A stretch of DNA of 55,871 nucleotides from Amanita rubescens (Eukaryota > Basidiomycota > Agaricomycetes > Agaricales > Amanitaceae): NCBI GenBank assembly GCA_015039365.1, contig WION01000344.1, forward strand, positions 1 through 55,871. The letters run 5' to 3'. Positions within the stretch are counted from its first letter, which is position 1. The number at the start of each line of letters is the position of its first letter. The notes under the pieces are model-generated. The model ran no database searches. It saw only the letters and a list, made by a program, of their open reading frames with translations, and was not told the DNA's origin. Shown here one piece after another: positions 24,701-35,654 of the stretch. The position numbers and the translations under genes are program-made.

Positions 24701-26307
24701 ATTCATTTTCGTTGAACAAAGTACTGCTGTTCTGATATGTTCTCGAATCGTGAAAGACGGTTGAATCATGCGCACTTCCACAATGCCCAAGTACATAGTC
24801 GATTATGCGGAGATTTGGCAGGGTAACAAGCTGTACGAATCAGTCACGGCGGATACTAATGAAAATAAAATACAGTAAGTTTACCTGGAGATTCAAGGAG
24901 TAGTTGCTCTTCCTATCGAAATATGCCTCACCATGATACCCTGGCTTCTGAAACAAAACAACAAGTGTTCCATCGACCATGCAGTAACCATCTCGCCATG
25001 CATAGCACGAGGCTACCTCCACCCACTGCTTTGACTGTTCCTTCTCATCTTCCGAAGGCCAACGGATGGCAGAGTCATGAAGTGCAAGAAATGCAATCAT
25101 TACTCTGCGTGTGTAATTTACAACACTACCAGCACTGATCCCTGCCCACTGTGCAACTGCTTCAACAGAAGCTGCATTTCCGTCATGGCCAAACCGAAAC
25201 ATCGCAACCGCCAGTTGCTCAATTACTGGACCCTGTGAGACATTTGAAATATTCACAAAAATTGGGTGCGTGTTTATCATTTCCAACAGGCTGTCAAATG
25301 TGCTTGGTGAAACTCGTAGATTGTGTCGAAAACATTTTGGATCATCAAACTTGAAGTTAATAAGGACTAAATCCAGTTGAGAACACTTGGCGACTAGGTG
25401 GGGGTTGAGAACGCGCGTCTCTGCAATTAACTGTAATAGGTCAGTAGCCGTACCCATGGCAATGGTGTGCTCTTCATCCGTGTCTGCACCGTCTACTGAC
25501 ATGAGTACATCCAAGCCAGATGACGAAGAGCTAGAGGAGCTAGAAGAGCTAGAAGAGCTAGAAGAGGATGAAGATGACTCGGACTCAGACTGTGATGAAT
25601 CGGATAGCCATGAGTTGTCTGGATCTTCAACGGATTCTCTGTCGAGGGCTATCCTTGAGAAGTAAGATATCTCTTCATTCGTAGCATGTAGAATTTCTTG
25701 GAGGAATGTTTGGCGTTCAGAGACAGTGGGCATCAAAACTTGGAAGTAAAATTTACGGTACTAAATTATGTGTACTCTACTATTCGGTTAGTGAAGTTGG
25801 GGCGGCATTGAGGTCTACACAAAATTGACAAAAATTCGCGTTCAAACATGAGACCCCAACTTCAGCCCCAACTCTGGTCAAATTGGGATCGAGTTGGGGT
25901 CGAGTTGTGGTCCGAGTTGAGGGTCGAGTTGGGCATGTTTGAAACACCCTATTATAAATGCCTTACCCGTTTGACTCTTTCCTGAAGTTGTCTCACGTCT
26001 CTCTCAAGTCCCGTCACCTTTCTCTCGAGTTTCATGTTTAACGCTCTGACAGTTGTTGAATCTTTTTCATAGGCACCAATGTATTCCTCGAAGCGTTCCT
26101 CAAGGCGTTTTGTCCGTGCCATGAGCTCCGCCTGATACTTGAGTAAGTCGTTTTGTACCTGGACTTGAACTCGGGGATTCATTTTTGTATCTGATGGTTC
26201 ACCTTTAAGTTATCCACATCAATCTGGAGAAAAAACTATCTGGGCTCACCTCGATTACTGGGCGTGGTATTGTAATGACGTCTCAGTCTCTCAGACCTGG
26301 ATGCCAT
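21795..26307 (-). CDS. Coiled-coil protein, unknown; intron hosts a transposon
   Basis: Minus strand, start at 26307 (MASRSERLRRHYNTTPSNRG). A 45-nt intron is followed by the exon beginning MNPRVQVQVQNDLLKYQAEL at 26182. This ends in a coiled coil rich in Glu/Arg (LERDVRQLQERVKRV) and a GTAAGG donor. The intron normally has about 50 nt (see the copy at 47.4 kb), but here it contains a 3.77 kb PIF-Harbinger element. The last exon, from about 22125 to 21795, encodes LEPTVAHIYRRIVLNDARYK, FNFGDSVEKRVEDFLPKV and a small C-terminal domain ending LIKLFKFAYDK. No known catalytic motif is present, and I do not recognise the family. Exons are open, so the gene could still work if the enlarged intron is spliced out. 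Confidence 0.6.
22483..23987 (+). CDS. Harbinger accessory Myb/SANT-like DNA-binding protein
   Basis: Plus-strand gene inside the transposon, start at 22483 (MGRKSRAKPKEDVDAP). Introns lie near 22815-22863, 22969-23021 and 23282-23330. The N-terminal part (WAKNPDWTFTLIAYLGDH ... QYAVLAKHIF ... VETRLRR) resembles the Myb/SANT-like domain of Harbinger second proteins. WWDDLHAFWRELPNYNPQGV follows, then a Ser/Pro-rich linker and a basic coiled coil (RLGLKRKMEHDEKMASIRLK). In this superfamily the Myb-like protein helps bring the transposase to the nucleus and to the element ends. The frame is open throughout, supporting recent activity. Confidence 0.75.
24208..25736 (-). CDS. PIF-Harbinger DDE transposase
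   Basis: Minus-strand gene with start at 25736 and two introns (near 24885-24832 and 24590-24540). After a Ser-run linker comes a helix-turn-helix (SVEAVAQWAGISAGSVVNYT). The RNase H-like DDE core follows: first Asp in GYCMVDGTLVVL, second in WMWADSAYALD, and Glu in RVKSEHAMGYLKGRF. This is the endonuclease that cuts and moves the element. The order and spacing fit the Harbinger/HARBI1 superfamily. No internal stop is present. The polyserine tract is coded by imperfect repeats of (A)GCTCTTCT and its antisense gives a spurious Glu/Leu-rich frame. Confidence 0.85.
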
Positions 26308-26586
26308 CGGTTTAGTAGCTTTCAAGTTATGGACATCGGTATTGATATTGAACTGAAAGGTTATTGGGACACACCTGCAAAATGACGGGGCCAGATTCTA
26401 GTGCTAAAATGAGCAGGTAATTCAATGACGAGCATGGTAGCGTCTCAAACCTGCCAATGGGTGCCATCCGTTCAACTTTTACTGCATCAGCATTGAATTG
26501 GAGGAAAAGTGACTTGGACACACCTCGAAAATAATATCTAATAGCGAGTGCAAAATTGGTGGTGATGTCGCAACGTGAAAGGGGTT

Positions 26587-28272
26587 TTTGGTCCTAAATC
26601 GTCCCAGTCGTTCCGGGCAGGGAAACTCGAGTCTCGGAACCACCCTTTCAGAACTCTTCACCCCACTCGAACTCGTTCCTTCATCCTCCTCATCTTCATC
26701 CTCCCCATACCTCGACCACGGCACAGACTCCTCCTCTGAACCCGAACAAACTCACTTTTCCAACGGGGCCTTTGTCGTCCCTTCCAAAGCATCTACTGCC
26801 ACTGCCATCCCAAGCCCAGACACCAAATGGACTTGGCTTCGCAAATCCCTTTTCGACGGAACGAGAGGCGAGCTGGGGTTGCTTTGGAGCGTTCAAGACG
26901 ATGGGAACGCCGAATGACCAAACCTGGCCTGTAAGTTCGTTCAGGATGCTAGTCGACATATAGAAAAAGCTGACGCACGAGAGACGCGTTGGGGATTCAA
27001 AGACCTCGCCGAGGGGCGAAGCGTCACATTCAATGACGTCCCGGGTGTCCCGCTCGATACGAAGCTTCCCAATTTACCACCACCGCCATCATCGGATGTG
27101 ACGATCCGAGCTCACGCGGTTGACCTCGTTTCCAAGCTCCTCGTGTATCCGCCTGAGAGCCGGCTTGCCGCGCAAGACGCGTTGTCACATCCCTTTTTGA
27201 ATTATGATGACGAGGTGCTGCAGCTACCGCTCATCTTGCCTGCTCAGTATCCACTCAATGAGGATCAACGGCAAGTTCGAGCCGAGTGGGAAGGTCTGTC
27301 ATTGGGCGAGTTGGTTGACCGGGTTCTAACCCTCAATCACGACTATCCTCGCTCCCGCGGCGACGACTAACGGAAGAATAGATTGCAATCTATAATTGAT
27401 TGTATCAACTCAATACAATATGATACATTTTGTTAAAACAAAAAAAAAAGGTTTGTGGTACAACAACCAAGTCCATATTACAAGAAAGCCGCTTTTTCAA
27501 AGTCTATGTAGCAGCTATTGATGGTGTTGCTGGTACCGCAGTCGAAGGCGGCGGATTGACCACGCGCGGGACAGTCGTCAACGCATGATTGTCGATACTT
27601 ACACCTGAGGGGAAAGGTTATACATCGCTTTTCCCCATTGAAGGCGAAGGGCTACGTACTTCTCGTTTGGTTGGATGTCTTGTAAATGCCGATCAGGCGG
27701 TGACTCAATTCAAACATATCGTTCCTGCAATCGGATTAACCGGGTTAAATGCAAAGATTAGAAACATTGCTCACCTCAGCGAAATAATGATGAATTGCGC
27801 GTTCTTAGTCCGATCTTTGATGTAATTGGCTACGATGGACACGTTCCTAAAGTCGAGAGCGGCATCAATTTCGTCCATAAAGTACAACGGCGTTGGCTAA
27901 GTTGCAATTTAGTATATATCGCTAAATAGATTCGAGAACAACCAACCTTGAAGACGTGAAGAGCGAATACGAGAGCCAGCGAACTGAGTGTCTGGCAACG
28001 ATACATCAGGATCTCGTTTTCTTTGTTAGATCCTATATTACCTTTTCCCCACCGGAAAGATTTGAAATGTTCTTCCAGCTCTTCTTTGGAGGCATGACAC
28101 TGAATATAATGCCCTCTGAGAAGGGATCCATGCTATCAACCAATTCCAACTCGGCGTTTCCGCCAAGGGTAATCATCTAAAAAAGGGGGTTTATCTCGCA
28201 AATCCTCGCGATTCGGTAGAACGTACTTGATACATCTCCTTCAGCTTGAGTGAGATCAAGTTGAACCCAGCC
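26587..28272. repeat. Right copy of the kinase-tail / SMC4-tail duplication
   Basis: Matches 20333-21412. The kinase part is broken here, while the SMC4 part belongs to the intact gene. Together with the left copy it brackets a 5.2 kb segment (about 21413-26586) carrying the coiled-coil gene and the Harbinger element. Confidence 0.75.
26630..27370 (+). pseudogene. Truncated kinase copy (exons 4-5 only)
   Basis: Near-identical to the last two exons of the kinase at 19.5-21.1 kb: the Ser-rich insert, LRKSLFDGTRGELGLLWSV, and the C-lobe VDLVSKLLVYPPESR to the stop at 27370. The first three exons, with the ATP site, HRD and DFG motifs, are missing. A 2-nt deletion near 26889 (GCGTTCAAG against GCGTATTCAAG) also breaks the frame. 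It cannot code for an active kinase. The final 90 residues remain open and nearly unchanged, so the copy is young. Confidence 0.85.
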
Positions 28273-31200
28273 ATAAACTCATCGAGCCTCTGTTTCCTCA
28301 ACCCGTCGTACTTTTGTTTCTGAGCGTCGCGTTGCTGAGTGACATCTTCTAAATCCTTTGCTCGATTCATGAACTCCTCTTCACGCTTCTTGTATTCTTT
28401 CAAGACGCTCAAGTCAGGTTTGGCGTTTTTAACCTTTTCTGTTCATCATGTAAGGAGTGAGATTTGATTTAGATCACGAATGGCACGAACCATCAAGCCA
28501 CTCGTATTCAGCTACTAGATTTTGCGGCTTGAACTTTGAAAGTTCCTCTGAGGTATACATGTGCAGATCCTTTGAGGGTAGGTTTTCGCGTTTCGGTTTG
28601 CCGACAGGCTCAGTATCAGGTTCTTGCTTGACCTTGGGTTCCGGAGATTGGTCGCCCTGTGCTGCTTCATCCGCTTCATCATCTTCCTCCTCATCGTCAC
28701 TGCTGTTATCACGTCTCAGGCTATGTGGGCGGTAACGAGATGTAGAACGTACTCTATCTCTTCTAGCGCCAATTTGTCATGCTTATCATTCCAATGATTG
28801 AGATTATTTTCGTTCTCTTTATACTCTCTCTGTGAATCAGCAAGACCCTGCTTTATCTCGGCCTGTGGTAATATAGTGAGCAACTGTGGAGAGAATGAGA
28901 AGTATGGATCGAACCTCTCGTTGTCTGAATGCTTGTATCATTTCTTCCTTATCATCCAACTGGGCCTTCAACCCCTCCAAATCATCTTTTTCATGATCCA
29001 CAGCAGATTGAGCAGTTTCAACTTTGGCACGAAGCTCAGTCACGTATTTCTCCAATTCTTCTAGTTGGCCACTAAGCTCCTTAATTTCGCTATCGGCTTC
29101 ATCCAACAATGCCTTGTTGCTTTCGGTCGCAGCTTCGTATTTAACAACATCTTTCTCAGCTTTAGCGTGAGCAACCTCCGCTTTCGTGATTTCATCATTA
29201 GCCAGATTGATGTGTAGCTTAATCCCCTCCACTTTTGACTTTTGCGTGAGTAGCTTAGAGCCCCCAATCTCCAAGATCTTCTTCTCAAGGTCTGAGATCG
29301 CTTGTTCAACCTTTCCTGCCTTTTCTTGCAGCTCCTCGAGCTCTTTCTGCGTCGCAGCAATCTCCTTGTCTAACTTGGCAATACGAGCCATATCGCCTGC
29401 GTCGGGCTTGCTTTGCGACCTACAAAGTGCATAAGCGCCGATACACAAAGTAAAGCAAACTACATACTTCAATTCTTTGAAGCGCCTCTCGGAATCTGTT
29501 ATTCTCTTCTTGTTAGTTTCTATTTCCATGCCGAGCTTTTCGTAGGATATATCAAGCGTAGGACCTAGCCCTCTAAGCCGATTATACTCAGCCTCAGCCT
29601 CCCTGGCTTCTTGCACCGCTCTTTCGAGCTCTTTTGCAGCGTCTTCAGACTCTCTTTCATACTGGGCCAGGACCTCTGGTCGCACTGCCTCAGTCGGCAG
29701 CTTGGAGCTCATACCACCTCTGGTAGGTTGCGAACCACCACCCGACATGGTACCGGACGTATCAATCAGTTGACCGGCAAGCGTGACGACGCGCCAACGG
29801 CGCTGGCCGTACGCAATACGCGTCGCTTGGTCCATGTCATTTGCCACCAAGGTGTTTGCAACCCCCTTGTAGAACGCAGCGGCAAAACGCGGATCTTTCG
29901 GCTTGATAAGGTCAAACAATCGCGGGACGCCTTCTGGAGTCTGCACGGGCTCCATGCCGCGTGTATTAGTTAACTTTTCCAATACCATGAACGAGGCCCG
30001 GCCGATATTTTGCGCACGGAGGTACTCAATACAAGCTTGCCCTTGTTCGACAGTGTCGACGACCATGTTGTTCAAAGACCCACAGGCTGTGGAGACGGCC
30101 ACGTCGTACCTGTCTGGTATTGTGCCTAGACTACCGAGGCGACCCTAAAGCATTATCAGTATGTTTCAAACGCCAAAACGAAAATCGAGCATACATGAAA
30201 GCCTTGAATTCTGCCAGAATTTTGCAGCCGAGTGAGACTATCCAAAACTCTGTTTTGAGACTTGCTGTCAGCTTGGGATGCCTTGGCTTCGTCAACCCGT
30301 TGCCGTGTAGAAGACGCCTTTTTTCGACATTCTTGAACACGTTCTTGAGCTGTCTGCGACCTTATCAGCAATGTCGGAGTAGATGTCATTTAACCGACCT
30401 TTAATCTCTCTTCTGCTTGCCTGAGCTCTCTTTGCAGATTAGTTTTCTTGTTTTTGAGCGCCTCTTGTTCACTAATCTGCAAGGGGTCACGTTACACAGC
30501 AAGAAAAACAAACGAGGACCGCTCACCTTGGCCTGCTGGTCAGTCTTCAAAGTCTCAAACGTTTGTTGAGCTTCCTCGAGTTGTTTCTTCAGATCCTCTG
30601 CTTTTTGTGCAAGTGCATCACGTTCGCTAGTTGCAACATCAATCTCAGCTTGCTTTGCGTTGATTTTGGCCTTCCAAGGTTGGAGCTCCTTTTGCTTGGC
30701 TTCAATCTGATCGTGAAAAACTTGCGTCTTATCTAACATAGACTAAAATCAGCAATCGATGCATTTCATTGCTTGCAGGTTCACCTTTTAAGCTGTCTTG
30801 AATGCTCTCAAGGATTTTCTCCTCCTGCGCCAGCGATGCTTCATATTCATCCACCTTGGTCTTTTCCCTTTCCATCTTGTCTGCGCTTTCCTCAATAGTG
30901 CGTGACGCTTTGTTTTTTAAGGCCGTGTCCTATCTATGCTATCAGCGACGAGATGAATGCACTTTGATAAGATTTACGTCTTGGAGAGTTTTCTTGAGCT
31001 TCTTTGCCTTCGCAACAGCATGTTTCTTGCGTTCCTGTAGACCGACTTCTTTTCTCTCGTGAGATACGAGGTCTTTGGTGGCTTGTGCCGCTGCTGCTTG
31101 AACTTCCTAATTTTGCGAAGGATATAGTAACTCGAAACAAGATCAAGACACTAACCTCATACGCCTTCTCGTGATCACGGAAATGCGTTTGAAGCATCTC

Positions 31201-33226
31201 GAAATGGGTAATGTCATCCTTGTTCTTCTCAGTTTCTTCGACCAAATCCCTTTCAAGTTTATTCTGGGTCCTGACGTCAGTGATTGGGAGAAATTCCTTG
31301 AAGGTGCACGAACCACTCGGCCCTCAAGCTTTTCCGCGGTAAGTAAGGCTTTCCAGATGTAAAATTGCCAAAGACGGGACGCGGCTCGCACACAATTGTT
31401 CTTCAGCCTAAGATAATCCTCGGCCTCGCGTTTCTCGTCTTCTAACGCACTTTTGTCTTTTTCAACTATGCGAAGGCGGTTCAATTTAACGGAACGCTCT
31501 TCCTGAAGTCGTTCCATATCTACAAGGGCCTCGTCAATTGGTTCCTTGTACTTGGAAGTCCCAATAATGTCTTCGAGATATTCGAGAAGCCCATCTTCAT
31601 GTTCATTTGCCGCCTTTGGTTTCATCTGCGCAATGGATTCTACTTCTCCCTATCTTCATGTTTGAGAATAGTCGTAAAGCAAAACGTGAAAAAGATTAAC
31701 CTGAAGAATTAAGAATCGTTTATGATCAAGATCTATCCCTCGCCCTTTGAGGAGAGTCTGAACTTCTGTGTAGTTGCTTGAACGACCATTGATCGTATAT
31801 TTGCTCGAATTGTTCTTAAAGGCTTGTCGAGCTACCACGAGTTCGGAGCCTGGGATGACCTCAAAAGCGTCTGGCCCGGGCTGAGCTAACGATTAGAGAC
31901 GAGACACAGAAGTGATTGTGGTCGAGGCGTACCAAGTCCAGGACCTCACGGAAGTGAACCTCAACACTGCATTCATCCAGGTCAGGGTGTTTGTCAGAAT
32001 TGTGGATCAATTCAGATAGCTTTGACTGTCTCATCTTGGACGCGCGATAACCGAAAACGAAGAGAAGGGCATCGATAGTATTGGACTTGCCAGAACCATT
32101 GGGCCCAACAATAGCCGAGAACGACTGCAAAGTATTCATAAGAGAAAATCGAGCGTGGGTTTAGGCATACGAACCTTGTGAAATGGACCAATGACTTGAC
32201 GTCCAGCGTAACTCTTGAAGTTCACGAGAGCCATCTTGTGAATCATGAGCCGAGATTTAGGCCCGGAGGGTTCCTCTGGGGGAGGAGCTGTACTTGGAGG
32301 TGGCGGCATAGGCAGCGGTTCAAATAACGACTTTTCCTCCTCTTCTTCGACTATCGGCTCGCGCGTCGATTGCCGCGGTTTCCTGGGGGATGGTTTAGGC
32401 TTGAAATCTGGTATATCGTCATCCATGTCTGAGTCCTGCTTATTTGCGGAATCGTCATGTTGAGAGACTGCGCGTCCTTCGTTTTGCTTCGCTCCCTGAG
32501 GTGTGGCCTCTCTCTTCGACTTGTGTTGTTTACCACTGACTTTTCTGCTCGTCGGCTTGCGACGCTTTGTTGTGGGCTTGAATTCCTTTTCGTTCTCATC
32601 TGAGCTGGCGGCAGCCGAAAGTTCTTCATCCGGGATCGAGTTGCGTTTCTTTGCAGCTCTACCTGGTCTTTGAATCGCGAGACGCTCTATCTCTTCCTCA
32701 TCGTCCCCCTGTTCTTCTCGTGTGCCGGATTCTCGATTCCATTTCCATTTCTAGATCTTGTTGATCGACTAGAGGCTGGTGCAGCGGTACCAGTGCTTGC
32801 GGCATTACTAGCACGAGGCTTGGCTCCTGTGCTCTCTGTTTGTCGCTTCGATGGCTGCGCTTTTTTTCCTGATACGGGCTTAAGTTCTTGCCCTTCGTTT
32901 CCGTCTGAGCTAACTTTCTGTAGCCCTTCATCTGAAGGACGTGACCGCTTCCTTGCAGGTTGGGCATCTGACTCATCTTCGGCCTGCGACTCTGCTACGT
33001 CCGGCAATGAAGGCTTCCCACGCGTAGAAGTGCGGGACTTTGATGCAGGAGCTGAGTCCGCGCGAGATGAGGCCCGTCTCGCTCTCGATGGGGGTTTCTG
33101 CGAAGTTTCCGCTTCATCGACTGTCAGGTCGGCCGTTTGGCCTCTCTTCCGCTTTGATGGTAATATTTCCTGTTGCGCCGGTTCGACTGACGCCCTCGTA
33201 GAGCGCGAAGACTTCCTAGGCGGCAT
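27504..33226 (-). CDS. SMC4: Condensin SMC4 ATPase subunit
   Basis: Minus strand from MPPRKSSRSTR at 33226 to the stop at 27504, with more than a dozen introns. After a long disordered basic N-terminus come LMIHKMALVNFKSYAGRQVI and Walker A GPNGSGKSN (near 32070-32100). Coiled coils and a hinge (EYLRAQNIGRASFMVLEK, DTSGTMSGGG) follow, then a second coiled coil. The C-terminal head has MITLGGNAELELVDSMD, NISNLSGGEK (ABC signature), PTPLYFMDEIDAALDF (Walker B) and NDMFELSHRLIGIYK. These are SMC4/Cut3 features. SMC4 pairs with SMC2 in condensin and compacts mitotic chromosomes by ATP-driven loop extrusion. In the disordered N-terminus near 32720 the frame shifts; a 128-nt intron with a GTATCA donor near 32884 could explain it, or a small indel. 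Two ACGCGT boxes lie just upstream. Confidence 0.93.
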
Positions 33227-33274
33227 AGCTGAAGCACGGGGGGCAAGCGTGGATGCCGCAAAGTTACAATCAAG

Positions 33275-33302
33275 ACGCGTCGGTCACGCTTAGGTCACGC
33301 GT
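33275..33302. promoter_or_regulatory. Two MCB (ACGCGT) boxes upstream of SMC4
   Basis: ACGCGT occurs at 33275-33280 and 33297-33302, 49-76 bp upstream of the SMC4 start codon and 22 bp apart. In fungi MBF binds this sequence to switch on genes at G1/S. A phase-timed promoter suits a condensin gene. The duplicate of this region at about 35655 keeps only the first box, the second having become CACATG. Confidence 0.55.
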
Positions 33303-33499
33303 CAAACCGCCTTTACAATCTAGCAGTGTGAGAAATAGCACAGTCCACGGAACATTCCATAGCGTCTGTATTAGTACGTCGTAACAGTGAAGCGAAGATC
33401 CGGGAAAAGACAACAGAGTAAACAGTTGAACGTCAAGTAATAGGTTGAGAAAGATACACGTAAATCTCAATGGACTAATGCTTATTCACATTTTCCTGG

Positions 33500-35650
33500 T
33501 TAACGCATCCGGCGTGAAGCACGACGATCTTGGATTCGGGCAAGGAACTCACCACGGCCTTCAAGCTTCACCAGTGATGTCATGCCATCAGTAGGCCCTA
33601 TTGAAACGAAGGGTTCATAAGCCACCACAAAGTTCATTTATGATGAGGTATACTCATTGTAATTGCGGTTAGTAAATTACTAATTGACTAAATGTTGAAT
33701 GCGTTTCCATAATGCGCGCGGTCGATGCGCTACTAGTAAAAGACGTGTTTAGTGAGGACGTGACATTAGTAAAGCAAAGCAACATTTACTCGACACGCCT
33801 CAATGCACCTATCACACTTATCAAAATCCAAGATCAATTGCTAACGAACAGAAACATGGAATTTCTAGATTTTGGTACAAAAAAGCGACGGGTCCATTTC
33901 AACACTCGCCATCTCAAGTACCTCATTTCCACTCAGGCCAGATTTAAGATCCACCTCTGGTACGGGCTATTAGCTTTGCAATCATAAGGTTGGATGTCCA
34001 CTCCAGTCTCTGATATTTGGGTGACGACGATGCCATCAGGAATACTGGGAACAAGTGATTTGATCCTGCGAAAACGGAGCTCGTCAGAATGAGGGTAAAC
34101 AGTTCGCGCCTCGTGAAGAACGCACAGGAAGTCGGTGCGACTCTCGTCAAGCACAATTTTCCAGTGGAAAGGTTCCTCCTGTACTTTAAGGGAACTGGTT
34201 CCGGGGGGTCCGTTGGCAGCAAGATAGTAGCCTTCGATGGGAAGGCCCGGAATGCTGCCGATACCGGTGGAGCGAATCGCCCATTCATCATGCCTCCCCC
34301 GAACTAGCTTCCACTGATCATCGTAATTTAATGAGAGTCGTATCGGAGAATCGGAGAAAGAGGATATCTTACACCTTTGGCGACGCCGACAAAATTCTCT
34401 GGGCGTGCTGAGACTGAGAGGGTTTCAGTACAAATAGAAAACGGAGTAGCGGCACAATGCCAACTCACCACTACTGTCGACAGCGGCCGTCAAGAGGAGA
34501 CCAGTTTTCAAGTTCTTGATGGGAATGGCGTGGTGCGATTCAGGAAGGGTGGCCATAGTTGAGTGTAGTAAGCGACTAGTGAAGACTCGAAGATGCTGGG
34601 GATAGAGAAATGAGATGTAGAAGTTTACCAGGCTTAAATAGCACAGACACTTCGGGATTGGATGCCGGGCAGGAAATAATAGTCGCTGTTCACCGTCGTG
34701 CATCGCCCGGAACTGTTACCTCGCCGAGTGGTTGGTGCCTTCCCAGCGCCCATACGGGGGATGGTTTAGGCCGTTAGTGTCTGCAATGGGATGTTGAACG
34801 TCTCTCCTTCTCAGTATCCATCCCCATGACCAGTTCTAGCCCGGGTAGTTGGCCCATTTCAAGTTGACGACGGAGGGGTGTGAGAAGTTCCCCATTCTAT
34901 ACAGGTCGGCTTTTGCAGAAGCCGGTCACGGGTCGAATATAAATTTCGCAGGCTATGCTCGTAGACTGTTCGTGAGATTGAGTAATGGGTACTTAAGTGC
35001 CTGGCCGAACACCGATCATGGCGCGACTCGTCGTAATCGACTCTTCTGAGAAATTTACGTCCTGAGATAGGACTGAAGTATTATTATGGTGCCCAGCGGC
35101 TGACGAGGCTCGTGCGCTGCGGGCTCTGGTACCGTTTCTGGTTGGAACGAGCTTGACAGAAGCAATGGTCGAGGTTTATTGTCCTGACTTGATAACTTGT
35201 CCCACATACGATGGCTCAAACGAGAAGTTGGCAATCAAAGATCTGTCGATCATCAGCATCCCGTTCATACATACATATATCACCAACCACTTACGCAAGG
35301 ATGGCCTTCATTTCCATGATCGCTATCGTCTTCCCGATGCGAGCGTGTGGACAAGCAATAAATGACAAAAATGAATAATTGGGATTATAACTGTCCGGTA
35401 GATTAAGCCAGCGGCTTGGTTTAAATCTAGATAGGATACAGCAGATCGTATGACTCTGAGCATCTGCGGCACTGATATGAAAAAAAGACATACTCCTCCG
35501 CGTCTTCGCCCCAGATACCTTTATACGTGTTGACGACGCGGACCTAAAAGCAGTGAACATGGTCCGTTTCTCTCAAGATGAAATCCAGAGACATACAGGA
35601 TCAAAAGGTGAGTTCCTTTCAGTATACCGCCAACGTAATCGGTTTTTTCG
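33500..35650 (-). pseudogene. Partial P450 copy with destroyed haem site, split by an insert
   Basis: Minus-strand copy of the last exons of the P450 at 36-38 kb. It begins abruptly at about 35650 (EKTDYVGG) and includes VRVVNTYKGIWGEDAEE and the haem region. There the intact FIAGPHACIGK reads FIACPHARIGK: the haem-ligand Cys is Arg and a conserved Gly is Cys. After VIKSG the coding sequence is interrupted by about 1.5 kb containing a beta-trefoil gene. The final exon (PTDGM...LVK) resumes at about 33690. The N-terminal two thirds are absent. No active enzyme can result. Confidence 0.8.
33933..34556 (-). CDS. Beta-trefoil protein (lectin or protease-inhibitor-like)
   Basis: Start at 34556. 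Exon 1 encodes MATLPESHHAIPIKNLKTGL and LLTAAVDSSG. A short middle exon (ARPENFVGVAKG) is followed by an exon from about 34312 to the stop at 33933. Three internal repeats can be seen, each with a turn and a QxW-like strand: QWKLVRGRHDEWAIRS, GTSSLKVQEEPFHWKIVLDE and YDCKANSPYQRWILNLA. This is the pattern of small beta-trefoil proteins such as ricin-B-type lectins and fungal cospin/I66 peptidase inhibitors. No signal peptide, so it is probably cytosolic. Which of the two activities applies cannot be decided from sequence. The gene sits inside a duplicated P450 fragment. Confidence 0.55.
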
Positions 35651-35654
35651 GGTT

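Larger units (their letters stand above)
22181..25950. mobile_element. PIF-Harbinger DNA transposon, apparently complete
   Basis: 3770 bp bounded by inverted repeats: left AGGGTGTTTCAAACATGCCC, and the same 20 bases on the opposite strand at the right end. A 3-bp target duplication ATT lies at 22178-22180 and 25951-25953. The homologous empty site at about 47690-47705 reads through with a single ATT, proving the borders. Both ends carry many subterminal GAGTTGGGG/CAACTC motifs, likely transposase-binding sites. Inside are the two genes typical of the superfamily, a Myb/SANT-like protein (plus) and a DDE transposase (minus), both open. It may therefore be autonomous and recent. Confidence 0.9.

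Noticed and set aside
25387..25665. Plus-strand frame with repeated Glu-Glu-Leu
   Set aside because: It is the antisense of the polyserine tract in the Harbinger transposase.
33712..33987. Plus-strand frame MRAVDALLVK...
   Set aside because: Largely antisense to the beta-trefoil gene end and its 3' flank; no motif.
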